Shown here in pieces: positions 1-11,830 of a DNA stretch of 64,000 bases (position 1 is its first letter; the number at the start of each line of letters is the position of its first letter). The notes under the pieces were generated by a model. It had not been told where the DNA came from, ran no database searches, and saw only the letters and a list, made by a program, of their open reading frames with translations. Both the position numbers and the translations under genes were made by a program. Origin of the DNA: Marsupella aquatica (taxonomy: Eukaryota > Marchantiophyta); assembly GCA_973895155.1 (NCBI GenBank), contig OZ316893.1:27094001-27158000 (forward strand), read 5' to 3'.

Positions 1-1949
1 AACCTGGGAGGCATAGTTTTCAGTATTTTCATTCAGTTTTGGGCAGAAAGGGCCAACCCTTAGCCCGCCCTTGAGCCTAAGCCTCACTCCTTGCCCTGCC
101 CTTAACTGATGGCCAAGGGTTTCAGGGATGGTTGGTTACATCCTTACATGTAGTTTAGACATTACATGTATGGATCTGTTATCAGAAGCGATTGTGCATT
201 TTTTCATGCCCAGCTCACCTTGTTTTTTAAGTCTAGAAAATTTGAAAGATTCCACCTCACTGAAAAGTCGTTGCCACTTTCGACAGAAATTCTCCAGAAT
301 GTAATCTTAGACTAGCCAGTTTCCCAAGGAACTAAAATCTGACTATTGTCATTAAATCTAGGGAGATCCAATGGTCGAAAATTATTCTAAGAAAGTCAAT
401 TAATAAATATTCATAGCATCTTCTCCTTCACATTGGCGAAAAGAAAAAGCTTTTAAAAATACCCTCGTTGCACCACCATATCCTGGCACTTCTTCAAACT
501 TCATGGTCCATGCAGGCTTTTCTTTATTAGTTCAAGTACGAAACTCTTTTATTCTAATCAACGGCTGAATAAAAAATGAGTTCATCGGCAACGAAAACGA
601 AGGATGCGCTTAAATGGCGGGAACAAGCATCACGACCGAGACATCCGGTGGAGATGCTCCGTCCCATCGACGGTCGACAACTCACAAAGAAACGGATCGC
701 ACGTCGTTACATGGAGCAGAATGATTCGGCCAGAATTTGGAGTACAGAATCTGAAAGTTGATTCGCTGCTACAGCGACCAGAATCTTTGTCCGTTCTGTT
801 ATTTCACATTGAATGGCATCACAGAGAAACGAAGGAATACAGTACTGTACACGTGTAGAGGCGTCGAGTATCAAAGACGGGCACAAAGGGACAAACATTG
901 TCATCCGCTCTAAGATCCTTTTTGAGGCCACTAAAAACGATCCTATATCCTCGTTTGACGCACGCTTTTTGTTTTTGGCCCTCCGATAGAATATACCATA
1001 GTGCTGCTCTGTGGAGGGGTTAGTGTTACCTTTAATATATATATCAGAGTGTAAAAAAAAGGCCAAAATGCCAAACAGGGAGACACGATGACAAAAGAGA
1101 GAGATCCAATAAAGGGAGTGAAAAAGCCCAACAGGTCCGACAACTTAAAAAAAGCCTCATAACAACAAAAAAACACTAAGAAGCAGAGTACTAAACAATC
1201 TAGGGGGCCAAAGATCTTACTCTACACAACGGCCTATGAGATATTTTTTTATTAATTTGAGTGAACTTAGAGGAGAACCTTCACAAATAAGTTCATTCAA
1301 ATCTTGATTGGGAATTCTTCCTCTGATATTGTAAAAATACCGAAAACTTATTGAGTAAGACACTGAATTTAGGGCATACAATTGGGTTGGGAGTCACGAT
1401 ACTGCTCGCTGACGGAGGGTGCACAGAACTACAGGTTTGCACTTACCCATAATGCAAACCCCATTTAGTGCACAAAGGATGCTTCGTCCAGCGAGTGTGG
1501 ACTTTAGAGAGAGGGTTAACTTTCGTCAAATTTGCATAAAAAGCAAAATAGCTTAGAATGTTTGGAAACCTCAAGGAATTTTATAGTGAAGAGAGTTTAT
1601 TTTCAGTGACTTTATTATTTTTAAATTTAAACAAATAGAGGAGAGTAGGCGTTGTTATTTTATGGAGCTATTTGCACAGAACCTCAAAGGAAATTTTCCA
1701 TGTTAATTTTAAGAATATTCTAATATCTGCCGTCAGCACCATCGTTTTAATATATATATATTAGTTCTAAAACTAACCAAAGCACGGAGCATAATATTTA
1801 GGCGTTGGTTTTAATAAGAAATGTTTTTGTTTCAACCCGCGTGGCACCTCGAAAGAACTTTGTGATGTAAATTATAAGGATTCTGATGTAAGCACCGACT
1901 TTCTAGTGTATGCTGTGTTTTTTAAAATTCATTAATATTCCGCGTAGAA
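1..1949. other. Intergenic, no recognisable gene
   Basis: AT-rich sequence with short ORFs only, none with a recognisable domain, codon bias or convincing splice frame. Short TA runs occur near 1036-1045 and 1750-1760. I see no RNA gene or element end. Confidence 0.5.
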
Positions 1950-3255
1950 CACTAACGAACCTCTGTCGTATCTGATTTACGATTTGAAGAATGAAACGAA
2001 AGGATCATCCGGTCATGTATGTAAAATATAAGATACTGAGAATTAGTGTCCACGGCATCATGTGCCGTCATGTCTTAAAAACAATTCCTATCACCTACTG
2101 TAGAGTATCGTGGGAGAATGTTCCACTCCACTAAGAGACATCTGGGAACAAGTCTTGCATAGGGTACTCAGGGTTCAGTTGCTCTTAGGGAGTAACGGGG
2201 TAACCAGGATACAACCAACTCGTGACGGGCGGCAGCTGAGACCATGTAGCAAGTAACCAGGAAGCACCGGTTAATTCCTGTAATGGGGATGCTAACCATG
2301 ATTAACAATCTTATACACACTTTAGTCCATGATTTACACCGCTCTTTTAAATCAATGCTAGCTCTATTACTATAACATAAATCAAGACTCATGTTTGTCA
2401 AATCATTTGGTTTGTAGATCATAAATATAGTGTATTGATTTTATGTTCGAGTGTAGCGAGTGCATTAATTTGACAAAAAATTGACATTCAGTGTGATTTA
2501 TCAATAGATGCGGATATAACTAATAGAATGAGCCATACAACCAAAACATAAACCAAGATAGATGTCATGGAAATAACTTGGTTTTGTAGATCATAAATAC
2601 AATGTATTGATTTTATGTTATGGTGTATGAAATGTATTAATTTGATGTAGATTTAATAAGAAATGTAATTTATCAACAATCACATGTCCAAGCAATAGAG
2701 TGAACCATACAACCAGTACATAAACCAAAACATGTTTTTCAAATCACTTGGTTTCTAGATCATAGTGTACGAAATGCATTAACTTGACATAAATTTGACA
2801 CTCATTGTGAGTGTGATTTGCCAACAGCAACAGGTCCAACCAATAAAGGGAGAAATCCAAACATACATACTTCGAGGCATGGTAAAGCTGGGCATAGCGG
2901 GTGTAGATTACTCATTCCACAAATTCAACTACAGTAAGCTGCTTTTGTGTGCTGTTCTCTAACGAACCTCTGTCGTTTCTGGTTCACTATCTGGAGAATG
3001 AAAGGAAAGGATCATCCGGGCATGTCTGTAAACTAAAGATCCTGAGAATTACAATCCAGGATCCTGTTATATATTTAAAATATAAGAATCTGAGAATTAG
3101 AATCCAGGGCATCCCGGTCATGTATGTAATAAAACATAAGATACTGAGAAATAGATCCAGGGCATCATGTGCCGTCGTGTCTTTTTGAAATTTTTCCAAT
3201 CATCCACTGTACTGTGGTAGGCTGTACCACTGCATTAGGGGCATCTGGGATCGAG
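1950..3255 (+). repeat. Diverged direct repeat pair flanking a triplicated unit
   Basis: The stretch at about 1950-2155 (starting TAACGAACCTCTGTCG) recurs, diverged, at about 2956-3255. Both copies share the blocks AAAGGATCATCCGG, GGCATCATGTGCCGTC and a CATCTGGGA end. Copy 2 also carries an internal repeat of the block GAGAATTA..ATCCAGG. Between them a unit of about 170 bp, containing TTGGTTTGTAGATCATAAAT and an ATACAACC..ACATAAACCAA block, occurs three times (about 2400, 2573 and 2739). No coding frame is kept between copies, so these look like non-coding duplications or an eroded element. Confidence 0.7.
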
Positions 3256-3260
3256 TCATG

Positions 3261-3570
3261 CGCTCTGGGCAGGGCTGCCCAAGAAAAGAGCGTAAAGCAA
3301 GCGATGCGTGCGATTACACGATAAGAATCGAATGAGTGACCGCCTCGGGCAGCGCACCGGAGCACACTGACTCCTCCTTTGCGCCAGATTACAGTAGATT
3401 GTATGCCCTGTCACCTAGCTGGATCGTCTGTCAGAGTGGGGCAGTCGTCGGTGTGATTGTGTAATGTGTAGGGAATTAGGGATCGTTCGTTTTCCCTCCC
3501 TCCCTGCATGCCTGCCCGCCTGCCTGCCCGGGTCTGCGACCTGCCATGCGCATTATTTTCTTTTCGACCA
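3261..3570. other. GC-rich island with CTGCC-type microsatellite
   Basis: Sharply higher GC and CpG than the flanks, with a CCTCCCTCCCTGCATGCCTG / CCCGCCTGCC tract at about 3496-3535. This composition resembles the promoter or first exon of the ACR gene, but I cannot attach a gene to it. Confidence 0.45.
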
Positions 3571-4670
3571 ATATTTGCGCAGGTCGCGTTTACCGATCAC
3601 TTTACACAAATTATGATCATGAATGGGCTCTTGATTAATTATACCAAGAGGGCTTTTCACATCAGGTATTTCTCATTTTTGCTTTGGGCATCTCTACCAA
3701 AAGCTCAATTTTAGGGCAAACTTAATTGGGGGATTCTTGGTTTGAGTCTGGTCACAACTTGTGTCTGTGGGTCAGCTTGACATCATCTATTTTGGAATGG
3801 GCGCCAACACATTCAGGAGACAATGTTTTGCTTGGGTGCCAATACGCTGATCAACCAAGTTGGTGATGTTCCTGCATTGCGAGAACCATAGATTGTTCCT
3901 CTGTGACCCGGCCTATAACCGTCCGGGTCAAGGGAAATGGTCCCGGAAGTAGTAGTTTGAGACACCCTAATGAATGACAGATGGCTTAAGTCTGTCGCAC
4001 ATGCAGAGAACACTATAATCTGCCTGGTTAGCAGCCGCCCTGCTGAACCCTGCGGTTGCCCCACCAAAGTTGACTGCCTTTTCACCATTGCCCAACCAAA
4101 GTGGCAGATCATACTGCCTGGTCCAACCTACCAGTGCAAAAATGTGACTTATCAATGTTCAATGTGGACTGTCGTCCGCCATTGTCAATTACAGGGGCCA
4201 GTGCAGGCACCTAGTTTTGCCTTCTGGGGCAAAATTAGGAATTAGCGGGAAGCAATAAGCCATCCAACTTCCATAGTTATGGTGGTTGCAAGGGCCAGTG
4301 GGAGATTCTAGTGGAAAAACTTGGGCCGCAAGTGGGGTGTTTGGAAGATGCAAGGGGTGACAACATCCACCATTATCTTAGATATATGCTCTAACCCCCG
4401 CTCTACCAGGGTGTTAATTTAACCAAGTACCAGAATGGAAAAAGTCTGTTAACCAATTGACTTGATCTACGTTTGGTTCAAGTTCAAGGTGAGTTAATGT
4501 TTGACATAGACGTCAACTAGCAGGTGCTCATTACCTGGGTGAAATTGTGTTTAGGACTCCCAGAGGTGCTTTCCGCTAAGTCACCCAAAGTTCAGAAACA
4601 GGAACATAACTAGGAGTGAAGACCAGCTACGTCAAATGGGAATGGAGGAATGAACTCACCAGGTACTTGT
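3571..4670. other. Intergenic, nothing recognised
   Basis: A 91-codon plus-strand ORF (3970-4245) and a 99-codon minus-strand ORF (3813-4112) overlap each other here. Neither shows a known motif, splice context or biased composition, and both look like chance. Confidence 0.4.
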
Positions 4671-6490
4671 AGGCCTGTTTCTATGTTAAAAGAACTTCTG
4701 GGCATGTCTTACTATTATTCATTTTTAGCCTGTCCGAGTGGTCCCCCCGGTCTAAAGTCCTTGCGGTTTATGTACTACACTAGTGCAACTGGTTTTTCAG
4801 GCACTGGAGAATTGATCGCTGGATGTGTTTTTGAAAAACAATAGCCGGATTTGACTTTCTACATAGTTTTTTTTTGTTGGGTTTTTCAAGATTTTAATCT
4901 GGGGTAAAGCTGATTTCTTGTGTGCAACCTTGCCCCAACCCATTATTGAGTAAGGTTTGCAGTTGATTACCGCTACTTAAAATAAACCAACAAAGGAATA
5001 TTCACTACTTAAAGAACCTAAACCCGTTTTGCAGATGGTCCTAGGGTGGCTTTACAAGAAGTGGGAGCACTGGTGACTTCTGTTTTTACAAAGCAAAGTC
5101 GTGACCAAAACTCCTTTGCAATGAAGTTCAATTATAAAGGCAAATCCATTAAATGGAGGAGCCAAAGTTTGAAAATGTTTGGACCACCTGGATAGGTGAT
5201 CTAAAGTTCTCACACTCCACATCACATTTACTTGGGCCCACTACTTTTGATGTAGGATGGGTAGACAGCATAAACTGATTGGCCCCCAAGTTTTGTAAAG
5301 TGAATTGCAACCCTTTTCACTCATTAAGTTTTGTGTAAAGTGAATTGCGACCAGTCTCAGTGTTTACAATCATGAATGCCCATTCTTTGAATATTAATAG
5401 AGAATGGGTAATCAACGTTCCTCCATCTTTGCCCCCATCATGTTGTTGATATTCACTCAATGTTGTCTTTATTAATTTTATATTCATCTAGAGTTACTGT
5501 CTATAGGGTTCATTCTAGTAGTCTAGACACTAACTCTAGTTTCTGTTTGCTTTTTAAGTAAAATGCGGTCAAGATTTAACATTATAGGCAAGAAAGAGAA
5601 ACAATGGACCCAAACATCTTGGAAAACTAGTGTTAATCTTTTCTTTTCTTTTCTTCGTGGTGTTTCCTCCACGAGCATGCACTTTTCTATCTCACCAGTT
5701 CCCTTTCTTGGCGGTGTTCTCTCCACGAGCATGCACTTTTCTATCTCACCTTTTTGCTGCAGCAACACTCGACATGGCATATTGGAACTTTGATCACTAA
5801 ATTGTTTGTTTGCGCATCAATGCTGGGAAAAAAATTGGACCCTAGAATAATGATAGCTGTCCAATAGTGATAATCTAGGGCCATCCCTAGAAACCAAGCT
5901 CCACAGCCCATCTTAAAATAATTTGTCACCTGTAAGGGATTCTAGTATGGATCGCTGAAGTAAAATGATTCAAGCCCGTTATTAGAGGGCCTGTTTCTGT
6001 GTTAAAAATCTTCATATATTCATTTTTAGCCTGTAATTGGAGTGGTCCCCGTGTCTATCATCCTCTCGGGTTAGGTACAAGTCTAACGTTACTGGATTTT
6101 CAGGCACTGGAGTTTTGATTACTGGATCTGTGCTTGAAAAACAATATTCAGGCCAAAAATTTTCAGTCATTATGCATTCAGATTTAATCTCCTCCATAAG
6201 GAATGAAGAGAAGCACTAGACCCCAAACATCTTGGAAAACTGCTGTAATCTTTCCTTTTATTTGTGGCGTTCGTCCACAATCATGCACATTTCTATCACA
6301 CCTTTTGTGCTGCAGCGACACTCAACATGCCAAATAGAAACTTTGATCACTAAATTCTTTGTTTGCACATCAGTGCTGGGAAAAAAAATGGACCCTAGGA
6401 TAATGATGGCTGTCAATAATGATAATTTAGGATAGTCCCTAGAAACCAAGCTCCACAGTACATTTTTGTAATAATTTGTCACCTGTAAGC
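4671..6490 (+). repeat. Two interleaved direct duplications
   Basis: A block of about 170 bp at 4671-4845 (GCCTGTTTCTATGTTAAAA ... TTTTCAGGCACTGGAG) recurs at 5989-6150. A block of about 300 bp at 5606-5936 (CAAACATCTTGGAAAACT ... ATAATTTGTCACCTGTAAG) recurs at 6220-6489. Inside the first 300-bp copy a segment of about 50 bp ending CATGCACTTTTCTATCTCACC is itself doubled. Stops interrupt all frames; non-coding duplicated DNA. Confidence 0.7.
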
Positions 6491-7430
6491 AACTCATAAT
6501 ATGAATAGCTGAATAATCATTTGGGCATTCAAAGTTAAAAATAATAAAATCAAAGTGATGTGACATTGATTTTTTTAGACATAGGCTAAAACACTTGGGG
6601 TGTAGTATTCTAGACCTCTGGATTCAGATGTTGTATTTTCTGCTACACCACATCAATTAGCGCACTAGGAGCTTTTGTAAAGCACATTATTAGAAATGTT
6701 GCGCCTCAACTATATATTTGCTATCAAAGTAGCTTGTACCTTGGATCTCACGAGTGCCTTGGTAAACACAGGATCTCACACATCTGGACCAGGGGTCTGA
6801 TGCTAAATAAGTCAATCATGGATTTGCGGCTCAAATTTGGCTCACCTGACTGTTCTGGACGGTGTTCTACTACCCCATCCCTAGTAAGATCATTAGAAAG
6901 TCAGCTAGGGAAGATTGGAAAGACTGCGATCTGATAGATTACAGATCTGTTTCATAGATTATCACTTGTTAAATGTGGTTTACAATATATGTGCTTTCTT
7001 GCTTCTATTCTAAGCAAAAGGCTTCTAGAATTAGGATCATTAGCAACCTTTACTGAAGTATTTTATACTATACTTAACAATCAAACTATCATGCATGATT
7101 TTTTCATAGAGTGAAACCATAGTCCACAATTTTAGCCATAATTAGCTATGAGCAGATGTTGATATTTAGATTATCTTTGTATGGACAAGCAAATGAGTCT
7201 GGTCCTGGGCCCTACTTGTCCATGGGTGGTTTGGCTATGAACCCACTTAGGGGTGAAAAACACGTTAAGCACGTGTGGTTTTTGTCTTGCAATAATACCT
7301 CCCGGAACAATAAAACATCGACAGAGCGACCAGAAGTTGTTGAAACTAGAAAGGAAATTTGTTCTATTTGGGAGGAGCATTCAAGCCAGGAGAGTACACG
7401 AGACCCCAACGATCATGCGTAGGAAATAAT
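6491..7430. other. Intergenic, nothing recognised
   Basis: AT-rich. The 88-codon ORF at 7156-7422 (+) has no recognisable domain and is overlapped by two minus-strand ORFs. Confidence 0.4.
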
Positions 7431-8660
7431 AATTCCCGACCGGGTAGATCGACGAGAAAAAGCGCATAGGACGAGCGTGATGAGAATCCGAGGCGAGAAC
7501 ACAAACTCCACCTCATTTTTTCTTTTTTTCTTCAATGCTAAAAAAAGCTTCCATACGATGCCCGTACAAACGAACGCTTTTAATGGGGTCACCAACAGAC
7601 TCGATGCAATCGTCGAATCCCACCCACGCCCGCCCGCCCGTCTGCCCGCCCGCCTGCCTGCCTGCCCTCCTGCCCGCCAACGGTTCCCGCCAATAAATAC
7701 TGTACAGGCGACCGTATAGGGACAGCGAACGAAAAGGAAAATCTTTCAGACGCCACGAGTCCACGACCTTCAATCACAGAAAACATTTCCGCCTTTATGC
7801 CGCCAGCTCAGCCCAGATGCGACGTGTGCGCGTCGTATCCAACACTTTGCCTGCCCAGTGGGGAACAGCGGCGCTCCCTCGAATGTACTCATCACTCCGG
7901 TTTCTCCCCCATGGCCCACGCCCCATACATGCTGCCCTGCTGCCGTACCACAGTGGGCAGTAGGGACGATCAAGTTGGCTAAATTCATTTACTTCAAATT
8001 TCACTATTTCAGTCTCCATTACAAGTTTTATGTCATGTTTGTGTAACTTGGGTAAGCGACAGAAATTTAATTATTTGAAAAAGAAAAATATTTCCTTTGG
8101 GCACAGGTCTCGTGCGAACCGATCTCCCGTACGGTCCTGTCCTGCCCCCAGTGGCCTGGTGTGCGTTTCTTTTATCCCGTTCCGGTCTGTCTGCCTTGGT
8201 GGCTGGGCCCGAACTGAGATACGGGACCGACGGCGACGGGCAGCAGGGGGTGCCCGCTGCGGGAGGATCCGGGTCGGACAGATCGCCGTCTTTCGCTTGC
8301 GTGCGCCGGGGCCGGGGGGACAGGACAGGGAGCTCGACGGCTCGACCGAAAATCGGTGCCCCACGTTAGAAGTGACCGCCGATCCTGCCCCTCATAAGAA
8401 TTCAATAAAAAGGACTTTTCCGTCCAAGCTGTCCCGTCCTCGGTGTCCAGCCCGTACAAAAGTCGGCACTATAGAGTCGGTTGCCAATAACGCCGTTAGC
8501 GACTTAGCGATCGACTGAGTAGACAGGGACAGAACGGCTTATGAAAGGAAAGCTTTTACACACGGTTGTAGTGTCCACCGGGCAGCCCCGGATCGCACTC
8601 ATGCCGCACTCACATGTGCGTAGATTTGAACTGTGAACCGGGGTTGCTTTCCAAAATTTC
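7431..8660. other. GC-rich, CpG-rich island without an assignable gene
   Basis: About 1.2 kb with many CpG and CCCG/CGGG words, including a (CTGC/CCGC)n-type microsatellite at about 7624-7680. The high GC opens long ORFs on both strands at once (for example 8030-8518 + and 8071-8364 -), which argues that they are composition artefacts. It could be a promoter or first-exon region of an unrecognised gene. Confidence 0.4.
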
Positions 8661-8679
8661 CAAATTACTCTAATGTTCA

Positions 8680-9045
8680 TCGTAATTAATGTTAGACAAT
8701 AATTAGTGTCAATACAAAATTAATGTTAATATTAACACTAATTTTGGTAAAAATAATTTTGAATCCAAATAACATTAAATTTTCTCGGTTTTCATAACGA
8801 ATTTTTTTCAACTTAGTTTAAATTATTTATAGAAAATGGATGATCTTTAGTCCAAAGTAACACTAATTATTGTAGATTTTTTTTAATAGTTTTTTTCTTT
8901 ATATTTTTCCATTTATAAGACCATAGTAACACTAATTCATGCGAGCAAAAATAGTGTTAGCATAAAATTAGTGTGATTAACACTAATTTGCGAGTAGACC
9001 CTGAAAATGGGCACTCTTGAATTAGTGTTAGTCACACTAATTACG
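8680..9045. repeat. Cluster of AATTAGTGT / ACACTAATT inverted repeats
   Basis: The 9-mer AATTAGTGT or its reverse complement occurs many times in about 350 AT-rich bases. Three occurrences are paired as hairpins: 8701-8709 with 8735-8743 (25-base spacer holding the palindrome GTTAATATTAAC), 8965-8974 with 8980-8989 (10-bp arms, 5-base spacer) and 9020-9028 with 9034-9042 (9-bp arms, 5-base spacer). More half-sites lie near 8858, 8927 and 8951. It may be a MITE-like element or a cluster of protein-binding sites. Confidence 0.65.
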
Positions 9046-9640
9046 GTGAACAGTGTAGAAATTTCCTTGGGCCTGCAACTGCTCGTCTTTTCCATTTTTC
9101 CTTATCACCTGAATTTTCTGGTACAATTGGTTTTTGGTGATTTAGGCCATTGGTGATTTAGATGGTCTTAATTGTGTCATTCGTGCAAACCAGCCACGCT
9201 GCATTTTTTTAGGATCAAATGCAAACTAAAGATTTTAGATTGGTCGTGTAAGCTGCCTCTTTTGGTATAAAATGCAAACTAAACTCTTTTAGAATGGTCG
9301 CATAACATGGACCAAGCTGCCGGAGAATGAAGCCCCCATTCCTTGCAAAACTTGGCTCTTGGGCTTCTTGAATCTTTGGTTGTCTTGGGTCTTTCCTTTG
9401 TTTCCTCACCTTTATTTGGGTTCTTGTCTTTGGGATCCTATCTCCTAATTTGACACTTTTTATTCTTTGGTGTCTCTGGAGCCCATCCCTCTGAGTGACT
9501 TGACTATTGGGCTTTTTGGCTAGTTGATTGTCCTTGGTCTCTCTTTTATTGGTTCTCTTGTCTTTAAAATCCTATCTCCCAATTTGACACTTCTTAAGCT
9601 TTGGTAATCTGATACATATTTAGATAAAACATACAACTGA
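9046..9640 (+). repeat. Small diverged duplications
   Basis: ATGCAAACTAAA..TTTTAGA.TGGTCG is doubled at about 9218-9245 and 9270-9302. A block of about 70 bp containing ATCCTATCTCC.AATTTGACAC is doubled at about 9406-9475 and 9545-9612. No gene seen. Confidence 0.55.
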
Positions 9641-10230
9641 ATTGAGTTTTTTGCATCAAACACAATTCAAACTGATTGGATACAACCGAACAAAGAATTG
9701 CATTTTTGGCATTGAACAGACTGGACACCACCCAAAAACAGAGTTTATCCTCTTCACACAATCTCAGCATACACAAACGAAACAGTTTAACGCAAGGAAA
9801 AAAAGCATTAATCCTGTTTACACCATCTCATCAAACACAAACCAAACTGTTAAACTAGGACAGAAAAAATAAATCATCGTGCTTTCACCAACTCAGCAAA
9901 CACAGACTAAACTGTTTCGATACAACACGAAAAAGGGAGAGTCCACTTTACACCATCTCATGTCAGCTCATCTCATCAAACACAAAGCACACCGTGTAGA
10001 TACAACAGTGAAAAGAAAATATCCTGTCATACCATCTCATCAAACAACCTAACATGTTTGACCACAACAGAAAAAAAAAACCCATCCTGTTTACCCCATC
10101 TCCAGCAAAACATCGCCAGCAGAAGTAAAATTGTTTAGTTACAAAAGAAAAAAGAAAACATCATGTTTACACCATCTCCACAAACACACAGCAAATATAT
10201 TATCCTGTCTACAACATCTCATAATGACAC
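9640..10230 (+). repeat. Degenerate minisatellite, unit about 65 bp
   Basis: A loosely conserved unit recurs: CATCTCATCAAACACAAACC, then AAACTGTT, a TACAAC.GAAAA stretch and TCCTGTTTACACC. It appears around 9655, 9760, 9830, 9893, 9970, 10035, 10105 and 10170. Spacing varies and stops interrupt every frame, so it looks like an old non-coding tandem array. Confidence 0.6.
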
Positions 10231-11537
10231 TAAAAATATCGTTGGTCAGCGAAGGAAGATCTGTATAGTTTGTGATTCGATGGAAACGTCATTTTCTTGT
10301 TTATGACAGATTATAATTATAATGATAATCAATCAAACAAAGATAAGGACAAATTAATGAACTTTTATAATTTAATGTAATTTTTTACTTCAAACTTATT
10401 GTCATTAAGTTTTTAGCTGTAAAGGTACTTAGGTGACCAACAACTTGGTTAAATATATTTCATTCATAAACTTCTTACCCCTTTCGTTCCAGGGAGTCAA
10501 AAAGTTAACTTAATCCAAACTTTTCTTGCTTTTATTTTCTCTACAGTAGTTGTTATCCTTTGTATATTTCTTACCTAATCAAAATGAACTCATGAACCAG
10601 TATCTGCTGGTTGTGTTCCTAGTGTTATCCAGCTTTTCTTGAAAAACTTTATCACTGTCAGAACAATGAGACGTAGTCAAGACAATAATTTTAAGATGAA
10701 ATTAATGCCAGAATTTACGGACAATTCCAATCAACAGCCAGATGCAGAAAACTCCTTGCACTTCGAAAGTACCCTAAGCACAACTCAAATCTTCTTGTCC
10801 AATCTTTCATCATCCATCAGCAACTCAACCTTCCACAGTGATGCCATCTACTAGTGTGAGTCTGCTACCATAACCCAATTAGGTAGCAATGAGCTCGAGG
10901 ACGTCTCTCCCAAGGAATAGATTCAGACTACTTGTCAAATCCAAAAAACTCCTGCATACACTACTGCAATGTGTTCTACTCAAATAACAGGTTTCTTGGT
11001 GTCAACTCAAACCCTGTGGTCTATCAGACCACCAACTTTTACCTTTCATTGTTTATCTTTTTCACTTTCTTTCATTAGTTAGTGACGGAAAACTGCTTTG
11101 TTTGGTGAAGCATCAACTATACAGTGATTTTGTAGTTGCAATTTTTGCATCAGTAGTTTTTGTTTCAAGATTTTGTATCAGCAAAATCTAGCAACTTGTT
11201 AAGTGGGCCAGGATGACGAGCTTTGCAAAGCCCAAGTTAATACCCACGTTGTGAGTCGTGTGTCCTTTTGCAGGGCCATGGTCAATCCCAGGTGGCGAGT
11301 CATGAAGTGTTTGCAAATCCAGAAGCCTTTTTTTCTGGAGGCTGCATACAACCCCATCTGTAGCGAAAGGCCCACTTTATTTCTTCTAAATAAGCTTTCC
11401 TCCAGTCTACCTGCTCCAGGAGTTGACAAGTGTCAACCTCAAACCTTGAAAATTATTTTACAAAAGCCATTCATGAGCTTCAGCCTCGTTTTCCAAAGGG
11501 AAATACAGAAGACATTGACATTTTGGAAGGTAAGACC
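10231..11537. other. Intergenic, nothing recognised
   Basis: A 71-codon ORF (10639-10854 +) and the first part of a 143-codon ORF (11203-11634 +) are present without recognisable motifs. The latter runs into the tandem repeat at 11538, which argues against a real gene. Confidence 0.4.
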
Positions 11538-11830
11538 GCTAAAACTAGGAGACATGACTTTGTTATTTAGGGGGGGTGGAGACCAAAGCCAAAACTTCAT
11601 TGGGCCATGGCATCGATGTAGCCATAGCCACTAAAAACTAGGAGCGGTGACTTTGTTTTCTTAGGGGGTGGAGACACAAAGCCAAAACTTCATTGACACT
11701 TAAAGGCGACTTGGCTGTGATATAGGCAAGGCCACCAAAAACTAGGAGCGATGACTTTGTTTTTAGGGGGGTGGATGCACAAGCCAAACTTCGTTGATAC
11801 TTAAAGGGGCTATGGCATTGATATAGCCGC
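11538..11830 (+). repeat. Three tandem units of about 95-100 bp
   Basis: The unit starts AAAAACTAGGAGCG.TGACTTTG, continues with a G-run and GTGGA, then CAAAGCCAAAACTTCATTG and a GCNATGGC-ATNGATNTAG end. Units begin near 11538, 11631 and 11732. Confidence 0.75.

Noticed and set aside
8030-8518. 162-codon plus-strand ORF
   Set aside because: Lies in a CpG-rich island where ORFs are open on both strands and several frames; Arg/Pro-rich low-complexity product without a motif.
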